Counted from the stretch's first letter, positions 8,980 through 18,811 are shown. The stretch: 64,000 nucleotides of DNA from an uncultured Prevotellaceae bacterium (GCA_947306175.1 CAMZFV010000010.1:1-64000), one strand, 5' to 3'. The notes: generated by a model from the letters alone, not told the origin. Translations and numbers: made by a program.

Positions 8980-9747
<768 letters not shown>

Positions 9748-9756
9748 AGCCTTTCT

Positions 9757-10425
9757 TTAATCTATATGGTTACACTTGATACAGCGCTTGCCAAACGGGA
9801 AAGTCACCGAGAAGGCGGCAAACGAGTACCAGTCGGTATTTTTGGCAAACGAGTGCTTGATGCCAAACAGGTCGCTCAGGCCGTCGATGCGGTCGCTGAA
9901 CTCCTTGCGCATCGTGAATTCAAAGCCCAAATCCATCTTGTCCTTGAGCTTGTATTTCACGCCGATGCCAAAGGGGATAGTGAACGAGGCCTGGTTGTGA
10001 CCGTCACAGATGGCGAACACAAAGCCCACACCAGCCACCATGTAAGGCGAGATCGGTTTATATTTCTTGTACAGGGGACCGCGGCCATAGTTCAGGAAAT
10101 TGAACTCGGCGGTCAGTCCCAAGTCTATCAGGCTTGAGTTAAATTCATAATTGAGGCCGTCGGGATACCAGGTCTCGTCATACATGCTGTTTCCCCTGAT
10201 GCCCGCATAGTTGAGATTGGCCTTGAACGCCCATCGGCTGCTGTGCACATAACGGAACAAGCCACCCACCGTGAAACTCGGGTGCTTGAACAGGTTACCG
10301 TTGTTGGCCTCGCCCAGATATCCGGTCATGCCTACCATGGGACCCACCTCATACATGTATTGCTGTGCCGCTCCGGGGAGGACAGCCATAACGATGAACA
10401 GCGCTATGAACAATGATTTCTTCAT
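9757..10425 (-). CDS. DUF6089-type outer-membrane beta-barrel protein
   Basis: This 222-residue secreted protein has a signal peptide (MKKSLFIALFIVMAVLPGAAQ) and alternating hydrophobic strands with Gly/aromatic turns (YMYEVGPMVGMTGYLGEAN, MVAGVGFVFAI, FGIGVKYKLKDKMDLGFEF). This resembles small 8-strand outer-membrane barrels and the DUF6089 family often found just upstream of uppS in Bacteroidales. It lies 9 bases before uppS and 7 bases after the DUF6242 gene, so it is clearly operonic. Function unknown; context suggests an envelope-biogenesis accessory. Confidence 0.8.
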   Translation of the reverse strand: MKKSLFIALFIVMAVLPGAAQQYMYEVGPMVGMTGYLGEANNGNLFKHPSFTVGGLFRYVHSSRWAFKANLNYAGIRGNSMYDETWYPDGLNYEFNSSLIDLGLTAEFNFLNYGRGPLYKKYKPISPYMVAGVGFVFAICDGHNQASFTIPFGIGVKYKLKDKMDLGFEFTMRKEFSDRIDGLSDLFGIKHSFAKNTDWYSFAAFSVTFPFGKRCIKCNHID

Positions 10426-10432
10426 CGGCCTT

Positions 10433-11929
10433 TTAATAGACGGGATAATTGGTCATGCGGTTATACACGCCGCGCCACACATTGGGCAGCAATTCGCCCT
10501 GGTCGTTGTAGCCGCCGAACAGATAGATAAACGGGCATGGCCACGAGGTCACCAGCGACTGGACTCGTCGGGGCATGTAGTAGCCCGCAGCGGGGGTGAG
10601 CGTTTCCTCGGCGACAAAAGCCTGAGCGCCGTAGAACTTGGGTATATAGCTCGGCTGGGCCAACGTGGAATCACCCTCGGCCCAAGTGATACCTTGAGTG
10701 GTTGAGAGATAAATCTTACCGTTCAGCGAACCGTCGGCACACCTGCCGCCCATCACATACCACGTCTGCTGGCGCGCATAGCGGCGAACGCCGGACAGCG
10801 TCTTATAGGTGTAATAGGAGAACAGCGTGGCATCGGTCAAGGCGGGCAGTACGCTAGAGTGGATGTTGTTAATCTTACCCCAGTTGTGACCATCATAGCC
10901 CCACACGTCGCACAGCACATTACCCTGGCTGTCCTTGCCGCCCACGATCATCGCCTGCTGGGACACGGTCCAATCGTTTTCGGTCACAATCATGCCCGAA
11001 GCGCCCGTCACGGGGAAGCCGTCCTGGACATGACTGGACTCGAAGTCCTCTATCCGGGGATACTCATCATGATAGTAGCCGTCACTGCCGGCAATGATGC
11101 CCAACACGCGGTCATCATATGCGCCCAATATGTTGTACCATGTCACACCACAAGAGGTCCACGCCGTACCGTCGGGCGAGCTGTAGAGCACATTGTCCTC
11201 GCCGAGGATGAAGAGGGCGTCGGCAGTGGCGGTGAGCGTTTTAACCACTGGAACGAAAGGCAGAGCCACAGTCTGCTTGTCCCATGTGCCCTGATTGGGG
11301 GCGGTGGCACTCAGTATCTGGCACTCCCCGTCCTTATACACCATCGCGCGCAGCACTTCACCCTGCTTCACCACCTTGTGGCTCGTGTTGCCACTGCGGT
11401 AACCGGGCAGGTCTCGGCGCCACGACCTGTTCCAGATGAGCGAGTCGGGATTGTACTTGTGGACAAGCACCTTGATTTCGTAGTCCTTGACCTGGGTCTC
11501 GTCGGCCGATGTGACGGTCAGCACCGTCTTGCCGCTGAAGTCCAGTTTACGGGTCATCGAGGAAGTGTATTCGATGGTCGTATCTGCCTGCTCTGTGGCG
11601 CCCGTAATCTTGAAAAGAGCCGAGGACACCGAGTTCAGGAACTGCACGGTGACTTTCAGGCCAGTGATGTCAGTACCCACGGGCAACGAGTCGGCATTAT
11701 AGATCAAGCCGTTGTCGTAGTCAACCGTGAAATGTACCGAATCCAGGCTGGTAAGCACTTCGCTATCGTCCTGAAGGGCAAAACTTTTAATTAGGGTCGT
11801 CTGGGTGCTGGTGCTGTAATAATAAATCTCATCATCGTCCTTGTCTTTTTTACAGGAAACAAACGAGAACATTGACGAGAGCGTGACAGCTATCGCCAGC
11901 AGCAGATATAGCGGTGATTTATTGATCAT
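10433..11929 (-). CDS. DUF6242-type lipoprotein
   Basis: This 498-residue protein has a lipoprotein signal (SMFSFVSC, Cys lipidated, then KKDKDDDE). The N-terminal third looks like an Ig-like beta domain (IKSFALQDDSEVLTSLDSVHFTVDYDNG, the common 'DUF5018/DUF6242' start). The remainder has repeated W-, G- and D-rich strands typical of a Kelch or beta-propeller fold (SPDGTAWTS, WGYDGHNWGKI, YVMGGRCADGSLNGKIYLS, IYLFGGYNDQGELLPNVWRG). It heads the DUF6242-DUF6089-uppS-bamA operon. Exact role unknown. Confidence 0.8.
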   Translation of the reverse strand: MINKSPLYLLLAIAVTLSSMFSFVSCKKDKDDDEIYYYSTSTQTTLIKSFALQDDSEVLTSLDSVHFTVDYDNGLIYNADSLPVGTDITGLKVTVQFLNSVSSALFKITGATEQADTTIEYTSSMTRKLDFSGKTVLTVTSADETQVKDYEIKVLVHKYNPDSLIWNRSWRRDLPGYRSGNTSHKVVKQGEVLRAMVYKDGECQILSATAPNQGTWDKQTVALPFVPVVKTLTATADALFILGEDNVLYSSPDGTAWTSCGVTWYNILGAYDDRVLGIIAGSDGYYHDEYPRIEDFESSHVQDGFPVTGASGMIVTENDWTVSQQAMIVGGKDSQGNVLCDVWGYDGHNWGKINNIHSSVLPALTDATLFSYYTYKTLSGVRRYARQQTWYVMGGRCADGSLNGKIYLSTTQGITWAEGDSTLAQPSYIPKFYGAQAFVAEETLTPAAGYYMPRRVQSLVTSWPCPFIYLFGGYNDQGELLPNVWRGVYNRMTNYPVY

Positions 11930-11956
11930 TCTTGTTTTTTATTTCTTTCGCTTTAT

Positions 11957-12020
11957 TGGTTTTAGGTTTTAGGGGAGTGGATGCCACCTAACGCCTAACA
12001 ACTAATGCCTAATGCCTATT
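11957..12020. repeat. CCTAA-word repeat cluster
   Basis: The words TTTTAGG (twice) and then CCTAACG, CCTAACA, ACTAATG, CCTAATG, CCTA follow each other at 7-8 base intervals, the two halves being roughly inverted. The same words recur at 44361-44407. Confidence 0.6.
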
Positions 12021-12034
12021 TTTATTTCAAACGG

Positions 12035-12042
12035 CAAAATTA
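12035..12042 (-). promoter_or_regulatory. -7 box for DUF6242-uppS-bamA operon
   Basis: CAAAATTA reads TAATTTTG on the minus strand, 106 bases before the DUF6242 start. It lies just upstream of the CCTAA-word cluster, which would therefore be in the leader. Confidence 0.4.
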
Positions 12043-12337
12043 CAAAAAAATTGGCTCCCAACTCATGATTTTCACTATAAATAATGAGAGAAGCCCCATT
12101 TTGGGGGATAAAGGTACTACTTAACGGGCACACGTGACACACCCGTTAAATATAATAAACGCTAATCCACCCTTTTTTACACCTTTTTAACGAAGTAACG
12201 CACCCACGGTAAACCACGGTTCATCCGTTACCACCACGCCACGGCACTAAGACGCTATGCTTTTTCAATTAGCAGCCGCGACCTTGAAAACTGCCTGCAA
12301 ATGCACACAGATGTCGTCTTTCTTCGGTGACATGAAG

Positions 12338-14863
12338 TTAGTTGCCATACAGGAGCATGTCGATAATCCCGGTGACATCGCCGATGGTGATATTACCGTC
12401 ACCATCTACGTCGGCAGCAGCGGGAGCCTCACTGCCATTCAACAGCAGGTCTATCAAGTCAGTCACATCGGCGATACTCACAACGCCGTCACCATCCAAA
12501 TCACCAGGGATGACATCAAAGTTCTTCTCAACGATATTCGCAAACTTGTACCAATAATCAGTCAACATATAGTCCTCTGTCGCCCCAATAGGAATATACA
12601 ATGTTGCCGTGCTATAGGTTGAAAAACAGTTCTCTTTGGCCATAGTGGGAGCGATGTCACTACAAGAAGTCACACTCGTGAGGGCATTACAACCATTGAA
12701 AGCTTCCTGTCCAATTGTTATTACTCTTCTGCCCAACTCTACTTCCTTTAACTCCGTGCAGCCCTTAAACGCGCCCGTCTGAATTTGAGTGATATTGTCG
12801 GGAATAACAACTTTTTCCAAGGCCTTGCAGTTTAAGAACATATATTGGCCTATAATGGCATTAGCAAATTCCACATCAGTCAATGAAGAGCAATTCTGGA
12901 TTACATAACTGCCAATCGAGGTAACAGATTTAGGGATAGAAATCGATTGTAGTTTCCAACAACCCTCAAATGCGCGATCACCAAGGACAGCAACATTTTT
13001 TCCCAATGATACCTCTTCTATGCCAGCTCCACCAAAAGCGGACTTATTAATAGCAGTTACCTTGCCTGGGATGTCTATCCTAATAAGGGACTCACAATAA
13101 CGAAAAGCTTCATCACCAATGATGTTGAGATTGGCAGGAAGTATAACTTGAGACAAGTTAGTGCAATTGCAGAAAGCTTTGTATCTAATTGAGGTGATGC
13201 TAGAGCCTAAAGTGACATCCGTCAATGCTGTGCAGTCCAAAAAACACTTCGCCGGAACACAAGTTGCATTTTCACCAATTGTCACACTTGTCAAATTGGT
13301 GCAGTTATAAAAAAGACCGTGAGAATAACTACTGACAGTATTACTATCATCACTGCCCAATGTAGTGACACTGTCAGGGATGGCCATTGCGGTGAACGAA
13401 GTGCAGCCACTGAATGCCCCGTAACCGATGCTGATGAGGGATTCTGGTAATGTAATATTGGGCAATGCGGAACAGTTTTGGAATGCCAGATTGCCAATAG
13501 AACGCAAGTTATTGCTCAAAACCAAAGTGGAAAGGCGTGTACAACCACTGAAGGTTTCATTACCAATCGCTGTCACTGTATTGGGCACCGTCACTGTCGA
13601 TAGACGGGTGCAACCACGGAAAGCCAGATTGCCAATATCGGTAATGCCATCATTCATTGTCAAGCGAGAGAGGCGGGAGCAACCATAGAATGCCATTTCT
13701 CCAATAGTAGTAACACCTGGCATTAGGTTCACCGTTGCCAATCCAAGGCAGCCTCTAAAAGAGCTACTCCCGATTGATGCACAACTGCCAGGAACTGTGA
13801 TTGACGGCAATCCAGTACAGTCGTAGAAAGCGCTTTGTCCAATACTCTCCAGCCCAGTTCCGAAAGATACTTGCGTCAAACCTATACAACCAGAGAATGC
13901 TTGTTCTCCAATGGTTTTCACACCATTGCCCAAAGTCGCTTGGGTAATACCTGTACAACCATAGAATGCTTTAAATCTGATATCTGTCACGCAGTTCGGG
14001 ATGTTTATTTCGGATAAACTGGTACAGCCATAAAAAGCACTTGCTCCAATGGTTGTCACGTTATTGGGAATGGTGATTGCCGTAAGAGCAGTACAACCAT
14101 AAAATGTACTAGCTTCAATTGCTGTAATTCGCTCGCTAAGATTCACTTGTGACAAAGAAATGCATCCATGGAATAAATAGCCTCCCAAGTCTGTCACACT
14201 ATTGGGTATAGTGATTTCAGAAAGAGCCGTACAGCCTCGAAATGCACTAGACCCAATAGTCTCAATTCCATAACCTAAAGTCACGTTGGACAATGCTGTG
14301 CATTCTTCAAAAACACCATATCCCATAGTCTTCACACTGCCAGGGACAACAATGCTATTCAGACTGGTACAATTCAAAAAAGCTTCATTGCCGATGCGTT
14401 CTATCCCATAATTCAAAGTAACGCTTGACAAATTAGTACAGCCCTCAAACACTTCATTACCAATTTGAGTAACGTTGTTAGGGATAACTATAGAAGTTAG
14501 AGCCGTACAACCTTTAAAACAACCATATACACCTGATTGTCCAGATGATCCATTAAGTGTCTTGACTGTGCTCGGGATATATATTGAAGTTAGCCCAGTA
14601 CACTTATAAAAAGCTGTGCTGCCAATAGATGTGACGATGTAGTGTTTATCATTGTAATCCACCGATCTGGGGATTACCACATCACCAGAATATGTACCAT
14701 TCGTGCTAGAACCATAAGTTACCGTGAGGGTGCTGTCACCACTATCTATCTTGTAGTAGATGCCACCCGATTCGAAGTCGTAAGCGGCGTCTGCGATGAA
14801 AGTGCCTGCTATAAGGCAGGCGAGCAGGAAGACGGTTTTTAGGATAATCGTTTTTCTGTTCAT
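12338..14863 (-). CDS. BspA-like leucine-rich-repeat surface protein with C-terminal dockerin
   Basis: This 841-residue secreted protein has a signal peptide (MNRKTIILKTVFLLACLIAGTFIADA) and a short beta region ending YSGDVVIPRSV. About 27 LRR_5 repeats of roughly 23 residues follow, of the form 'AFxGCTxLxxIxIPNSVTxIG'. The last ~57 residues hold two dockerin type I calcium-binding segments (DLDGDGVVSIADVTDLIDLL and DVDGDGNITIGDVTGIIDML). BspA-type proteins are cell-surface adhesins or binding proteins in Bacteroidales and oral species. The frame is open to 15010, but only ATG 14863 gives a signal peptide. An inverted-repeat-bounded element sits immediately upstream. Confidence 0.93.
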   Translation of the reverse strand: MNRKTIILKTVFLLACLIAGTFIADAAYDFESGGIYYKIDSGDSTLTVTYGSSTNGTYSGDVVIPRSVDYNDKHYIVTSIGSTAFYKCTGLTSIYIPSTVKTLNGSSGQSGVYGCFKGCTALTSIVIPNNVTQIGNEVFEGCTNLSSVTLNYGIERIGNEAFLNCTSLNSIVVPGSVKTMGYGVFEECTALSNVTLGYGIETIGSSAFRGCTALSEITIPNSVTDLGGYLFHGCISLSQVNLSERITAIEASTFYGCTALTAITIPNNVTTIGASAFYGCTSLSEINIPNCVTDIRFKAFYGCTGITQATLGNGVKTIGEQAFSGCIGLTQVSFGTGLESIGQSAFYDCTGLPSITVPGSCASIGSSSFRGCLGLATVNLMPGVTTIGEMAFYGCSRLSRLTMNDGITDIGNLAFRGCTRLSTVTVPNTVTAIGNETFSGCTRLSTLVLSNNLRSIGNLAFQNCSALPNITLPESLISIGYGAFSGCTSFTAMAIPDSVTTLGSDDSNTVSSYSHGLFYNCTNLTSVTIGENATCVPAKCFLDCTALTDVTLGSSITSIRYKAFCNCTNLSQVILPANLNIIGDEAFRYCESLIRIDIPGKVTAINKSAFGGAGIEEVSLGKNVAVLGDRAFEGCWKLQSISIPKSVTSIGSYVIQNCSSLTDVEFANAIIGQYMFLNCKALEKVVIPDNITQIQTGAFKGCTELKEVELGRRVITIGQEAFNGCNALTSVTSCSDIAPTMAKENCFSTYSTATLYIPIGATEDYMLTDYWYKFANIVEKNFDVIPGDLDGDGVVSIADVTDLIDLLLNGSEAPAAADVDGDGNITIGDVTGIIDMLLYGN

Positions 14864-14865
14864 AG

Positions 14866-14937
14866 TTTTGTGTCTTTTAAGTTGTTGATAATTTGGTGAA
14901 TAATACTTGATTTCATCTTTGGGGTAAAGACACAAAA
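14866..14937. repeat. 12-bp inverted repeat upstream of BspA gene
   Basis: TTTTGTGTCTTT (14866-14877) and its exact reverse complement AAAGACACAAAA (14926-14937) flank 48 bases, three bases upstream of the BspA start codon. The enclosed segment carries a plus-strand TTTG-N18-CATCTTTG arrangement pointing away from the gene. Confidence 0.6.
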
Positions 14938-14984
14938 AAGGTGCAGATCTGTTGACTTGCACAGTACTGAGGCTCTGCAATGCC

Positions 14985-15055
14985 TTTATCCAATACAAGC
15001 AACATTCCACACCCTATCTGGGCGTGAACGTTTGGTGCTTGTTATCCTGGATAAA
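14985..15055. repeat. Imperfect palindrome
   Basis: TTTATCCA-ATA-CAAGCA and TGCTTG-TTATCC-TGGATAAA are inverted copies separated by 34 bases. The word ACTGGATAA recurs at about 15079. No function is evident. Confidence 0.5.
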
Positions 15056-15224
15056 ATGAAATTTTGCAGATTTCAGTACTGGATAACGCAGCTAACGTTA
15101 CGCGAAAAAATCGCTACTTCCTCATGTCCTTAGCGAGGGCAACCCCTCACGTTGCAAAGATAACACATTTCACCAAAAACTGCAACAAAGAGAACCGAAT
15201 CTTGTACAAAACAATCCGACCCCA

Positions 15225-15313
15225 TCTGCCACGACACGCAAAAAATCAATTTCGTGGCAGAATAATCGCTCAAATTTCTGCCACGACACGCAAAAAATCA
15301 ATTTCGTGGCAGA
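15225..15313. repeat. Two identical 37-base hairpin units
   Basis: Units at 15225-15261 and 15277-15313 are identical and each is itself a palindrome: arms TCTGCCACGA and TCGTGGCAGA around a 17-base AT-rich loop, repeating at a 52-base period. A degenerate third half-unit (TTTGCCACGAAATGC) at about 15329 overlaps the ATPase promoter. Confidence 0.8.
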
Positions 15314-15328
15314 AAAACTGCCCATTTT

Positions 15329-15359
15329 TTTGCCACGAAATGCAAATTTTGTATTTTTG
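15329..15359 (+). promoter_or_regulatory. Promoter of the DUF234-type ATPase gene
   Basis: TTTG at 15329-15332, a 19-base spacer and TATTTTTG at 15352-15359 fit the Bacteroidetes promoter consensus exactly, 25 bases before the ATG. The -33 element overlaps the third GCCACGA half-site. Confidence 0.65.
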
Positions 15360-15383
15360 CACCACAAATAAACAGAAAATAAT

Positions 15384-16817
15384 ATGGCAAAATTAGTAGC
15401 TCGTGAATCCGAGATTAAAGAATTACAGTCACTCTATCACTCTGGCCAAGCTGAATTTGTAGTCATCTACGGCCGCCGCCGTGTGGGCAAGACATTCCTT
15501 GTGCGCAGTGTATTTGAGGGACAATTCACCTTTGAACACACGGCGATGTCTCCTGTTGAGTTTGATAATAACAACTTGCTTGAACGCCAGTTGCAAAGTT
15601 TTTATCTCGCCCTCAAGAATTGTGGTTCAGACATCGAACAATGCCCTTCAAACTGGTTAGAGGCCTTCCAAGCTTTACGTGAGTTCTTGCAAACCCGGCC
15701 AGGCACCAGCCGCCAGGTAGTTTTTCTCGATGAACTGCCATGGATGGATGTGCCCGGCTCTGGATTCTTGACCGCATTTGAACATTTTTGGAATAGTTGG
15801 GCTTCAGGCCAAGAGCGCATCATGCTCGTGGTGTGTGGATCAGCAACATCTTGGATAGCCGACCATTTAATTAATAGCTATGGCGGTTTGTATGGCCGCA
15901 CGACACGCGAAATCAAGCTATCACCGTTCACGCTATCGGAATGCGAACGATATTATGAAACCCGTGGGATTGTCATGAATCGATATGACCAGTTACAGTG
16001 CTATATGGTCATGGGTGGGATGCCTTACTATCTGTCCTACCTGGAACGGGGCAAGAGTCTAGCACAAAACATTGATCAACTGTTTTTTAACCCTTCGGGC
16101 AGACTTTATCAAGAATTCGACCGCCTTTTCAGGTCATTATTCGTCCGTCACGAGCGATATGCCCAAATCGTGCGTTTTCTCTCGACCCGCAATGAGGGTT
16201 ACATGCGCAAGGAAATCTCTCAAGGCACATCAATCCCTTATGGAGGCGCATTAACAACCATATTAAGAGCTTTAGAAGCCAGCGATTTCATCAAGCATTA
16301 CGTTCATTATAGCGGCTCAAAACGAAACGTGTATTATCGTCTCACAGATTGCTTTGTGTTGTTTTATTTGCATTTCATCGATAAGAAGCCTGTGAGACCA
16401 AACTTCTGGCAATCGAGCCATCTCTTGCCAGAATTAAATGCATGGCGGGGATTTGCGTTCGAAAACGTTTGTTTCACGCATATTACCATGCTCAAACGTG
16501 CACTCGGTATTCCCGCTGTGGATATCGAGTACTCGCCGTGGCGTAGCCGTGAAACATCACCAGGTGCCCAAATCGACCTGGTCATTGACCGCAGTGACCG
16601 TGTGATCAACTTGTGTGAAATGAAGTTCTCCCTTGATCCGTTTGAAGTAAAACATAACTATGACATGGTCCTTAGACACAAGGTAGCGACATTTATTGAA
16701 GAAACCCATTGCCGCAAATCTGTTCATCCAGTTCTCATCACAACATTTGGAATAAAAAAGAACGCTTATAGTGATTTTTTCCAAAATGTGATCACTATGG
16801 ATGACTTGTTCATGTGA
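15384..16817 (+). CDS. AAA ATPase with DUF234 (PD-(D/E)XK-like) C-terminus
   Basis: This 477-residue protein belongs to the archaeal-type ATPase/DUF234 family common in Bacteroidales. The N-terminal P-loop GRRRVGKTFLV (residues ~30-40) and Walker B VVFLDELPWMD are clear; a sensor-like VVCGSATSWI follows. A winged-helix segment (residues ~260-330) precedes the C-terminal DUF234 region. There, IDLVIDRSDRVINLCEMKFS fits the D...ExK core of PD-(D/E)XK nucleases. Function is not established for the family; defence, mobile-element and stress roles have been proposed. It is monocistronic and its last 8 bases overlap convergent ribD. The upstream hairpin repeats are unusual. Confidence 0.9.
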   Translation: MAKLVARESEIKELQSLYHSGQAEFVVIYGRRRVGKTFLVRSVFEGQFTFEHTAMSPVEFDNNNLLERQLQSFYLALKNCGSDIEQCPSNWLEAFQALREFLQTRPGTSRQVVFLDELPWMDVPGSGFLTAFEHFWNSWASGQERIMLVVCGSATSWIADHLINSYGGLYGRTTREIKLSPFTLSECERYYETRGIVMNRYDQLQCYMVMGGMPYYLSYLERGKSLAQNIDQLFFNPSGRLYQEFDRLFRSLFVRHERYAQIVRFLSTRNEGYMRKEISQGTSIPYGGALTTILRALEASDFIKHYVHYSGSKRNVYYRLTDCFVLFYLHFIDKKPVRPNFWQSSHLLPELNAWRGFAFENVCFTHITMLKRALGIPAVDIEYSPWRSRETSPGAQIDLVIDRSDRVINLCEMKFSLDPFEVKHNYDMVLRHKVATFIEETHCRKSVHPVLITTFGIKKNAYSDFFQNVITMDDLFM

Positions 16818-17838
16818 AATAGGTGATTTGGTTGCCGTCAATGATGTGGCGCGCTGTCATTTGGCCATCGATTACGGGGGCAGGGACGCCCTGGCCAACC
16901 CGGCGGGGACTGACTTCGATGCGGGCTTCGTCCCAAGCATGGGCGTCAATGAGTTGCTGCAGCACTTGGGTGCCGCCCTCAACCATGACGCTGGTAATGC
17001 CGCGGCGGTACAAATCTTCAAGCCAAGCTTGGGGCTGCGATGTGTCCATCTTGACATATTCCACGGCGCCGCAGGTCCCGTCTTTCACACTGTTATAGAC
17101 GATGGTGGATAGGCCATCGGTGAGTAGATTTAGGTTGCTGGGGATTGACAAATTGCGCGACAAGATCACCCTCAATGGGCTCTTGCCAGGCCACTGGCGC
17201 GTCGTCAGCGAGGGGTTGTCGATGCATGCGGTATTGGCTCCCACGACAATCGCGTCACAAAGGGCGCGCTGGCGGTGCATCAGCCGCATGGTCAAGGGTG
17301 TGGACATGCGCAGGGGATTCTCGCCAGCATCAGCAGGCAAGGCAATAAAGCCGTCGGCCGTCTGCGCCCACTTGAGCTGCACCCACGGGCAACCCGTCGT
17401 GTGGGCGGCCATGAAGCGATAATTAAGGGCACGGCACTCCTGCTCCAGCACGCCTACAACAACCTCGATACCAGCCTGCTGCAACATCGCGACTCCACGA
17501 CCCGACACCTCCTTGAAGGGGTCCAGGCAACCCACCACTACACGGGGAATGCCGCGCTCGATAATCAGTCGGGCACAAGGCGGCGTCTTGCCGTAATGGG
17601 AACATGGCTCCAACGTCACATAGAGGGTGCAATCCCGCAACAGACCAGGATCAGTGACACTGGCCACGGCATTGACCTCGGCATGGGCCTCGCCGCACTG
17701 GCGGTGCCAACCCTCACCGATAATGGTGCCATCGGGAGCGACAATCACCGCACCCACCATGGGGTTGGGCGAGGTGTGCCCCTCTCCCTGACGCGCCAAC
17801 TGCAGCGCCCTCAGCATATACTTCCCGTCAATTACCAA
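16810..17838 (-). CDS. ribD: Bifunctional riboflavin deaminase/reductase
   Basis: This 342-residue RibD catalyses the second and third steps of riboflavin synthesis, deaminating the pyrimidine and reducing its ribosyl side chain. The N-terminal deaminase carries the zinc motifs HAEVNA and PCSHYGKTPPC. The C-terminal reductase has VQLKWAQTADGFIALP, DAIVVGANTACIDNPSLTTR and VMVEGGTQVLQQLI. The 3' end overlaps the convergent ATPase gene by 8 bases. It lies 108 bases downstream of prmC across a repeat-built hairpin, so it may be expressed by readthrough from prmC. Confidence 0.95.
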   Translation of the reverse strand: MVIDGKYMLRALQLARQGEGHTSPNPMVGAVIVAPDGTIIGEGWHRQCGEAHAEVNAVASVTDPGLLRDCTLYVTLEPCSHYGKTPPCARLIIERGIPRVVVGCLDPFKEVSGRGVAMLQQAGIEVVVGVLEQECRALNYRFMAAHTTGCPWVQLKWAQTADGFIALPADAGENPLRMSTPLTMRLMHRQRALCDAIVVGANTACIDNPSLTTRQWPGKSPLRVILSRNLSIPSNLNLLTDGLSTIVYNSVKDGTCGAVEYVKMDTSQPQAWLEDLYRRGITSVMVEGGTQVLQQLIDAHAWDEARIEVSPRRVGQGVPAPVIDGQMTARHIIDGNQITYFT

Positions 17839-17946
17839 TGTTATTAGTACATAGTTTTGTCAGACAACTTGGACAACTCTTTTAAACAAGTGGAGACAAC
17901 TTTTTTTATTAAATAATCATGTTGTCAACGTTGTCTATAATAGTTG
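17839..17946 (-). terminator. Word-repeat hairpin between prmC and ribD
   Basis: The 108-base gap is made of reiterated ACAAC/GTTGT words: on the minus strand CAGACAA, GACAACT, AGACAACG, TTGACAAC, then AGTTGTCT, AGTTGTCC, AAGTTGTCTG. The two halves are inverted relative to each other and can fold as one long hairpin whose 5' arm begins within the last codons of prmC. It probably acts as a terminator or attenuator before ribD. Confidence 0.5.
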
Positions 17947-18792
17947 TCAATATTGTCTGATAGCGGCGGCAAAGCGGACGTTGCCGTAGCTGTCCTCGAT
18001 GATGCGCACCTCGTCAAAGCCGTTATCCTCGAGTAAGCGCCTCACCTCGTTGCCAAAGCGCCTGTTGATTTCGAGGTAGAGGCGGCCTCCACGCTCCAGG
18101 GACTGGGCGGCATAGGGAACAATCGCCTTGTAGAACAGCAGGGGGTCATTATCGGGCACAAACAAGGCCTGACCAGGCTCATAGTCCTTGACATTAGGTT
18201 CCATGGCCTCGCGCTCACTCCAGCACACGTAGGGCGGATTGCTCACGATGATATCATAGCTGGCGGCAGGCTGCGGCAAGAGCATGTCGCTCTCGAAGAA
18301 CCGCACCTTGACCTTGAGGGCGGCAGCATTCTCCCTAGCCACCGCAAGGGCGTCGCGCGACACGTCGAGGGCATCAACCTGGGCAAACTTCAGCGCTCGG
18401 GCCAGCGAGATCGCGATGCATCCGCTGCCCGTGCCCATATCAAGAACACGCAGGTCGCTCGCTGTGTTCTCGTCGATAATGAGGTCAACCAGCTGTTCGG
18501 TCTCGGGGCGAGGAATGAGCACGGCAGGGGTCACCTTGAAGCGGTGGCCATGGAACCGCGCACTGCCCACGATGTACTGCAACGGCTCATGGCGCCGCAA
18601 TCGGGCAATAATGTCCCTGATGCGTTCGGGAGCAAAAGCGGGTAACTCGCTCTCCTGTCGCAGGGCCACATCCACCTGGTCATAATTGAATACATCCTCG
18701 CAGATGATGCGTATCATCGCCTGCATCTCCTGGGGCTCGACTACTCCTGCCAGCCCTTCCTTGAGTTGTTCTATCGCTTCTTTGAGTATCAT
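17947..18792 (-). CDS. prmC: Peptide chain release factor N5-glutamine methyltransferase
   Basis: This 281-residue enzyme methylates the GGQ glutamine of release factors. The N-terminal helical domain (to about residue 80) is followed by a SAM-binding Rossmann fold with VLDMGTGSGCIAISLA, and the catalytic NPPY motif lies in IIVSNPPYVCWSEREAM. A C-terminal LEINRRFGNEV segment is typical of HemK/PrmC. The start at 18792 gives a normal N-terminus, 19 bases after a -7 box. Confidence 0.95.
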   Translation of the reverse strand: MILKEAIEQLKEGLAGVVEPQEMQAMIRIICEDVFNYDQVDVALRQESELPAFAPERIRDIIARLRRHEPLQYIVGSARFHGHRFKVTPAVLIPRPETEQLVDLIIDENTASDLRVLDMGTGSGCIAISLARALKFAQVDALDVSRDALAVARENAAALKVKVRFFESDMLLPQPAASYDIIVSNPPYVCWSEREAMEPNVKDYEPGQALFVPDNDPLLFYKAIVPYAAQSLERGGRLYLEINRRFGNEVRRLLEDNGFDEVRIIEDSYGNVRFAAAIRQY

Positions 18793-18811
18793 AAGTAGTG
18801 CAAAATTTGTG

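Larger units (their letters stand above)
11930..12337. other. Intergenic region between DUF6242 and BspA genes (408 bases)
   Basis: The gap holds a -7 box for the DUF6242 operon, a cluster of CCTAA-word repeats (11957-12020) and a palindrome TTAACGGG / CCCGTTAA at 12121-12128 and 12142-12149 that may act as the 3' structure of the upstream BspA gene. I see no gene in it. Confidence 0.5.
14864..15383. other. Repeat-rich divergent intergenic region (520 bases)
   Basis: This gap between the BspA and ATPase genes contains three distinct structures listed separately: a 12-bp inverted repeat bracketing 48 bases, a second imperfect palindrome (14985-15055), and two identical 37-base hairpin units (15225-15313) leading into the ATPase promoter. 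No gene is credible; the 110-codon frame at 15064-15396 runs through the repeats. Confidence 0.6.

Noticed and set aside
15225..15313. CRISPR-like array
   Set aside because: There are only two full units, each palindromic, with one 15-base spacer and no cas genes nearby; better explained as hairpin repeats.
16801..16817. Frameshift or fusion between the ATPase and ribD
   Set aside because: The genes are convergent and overlap by 8 bases only; both end with normal C-termini.
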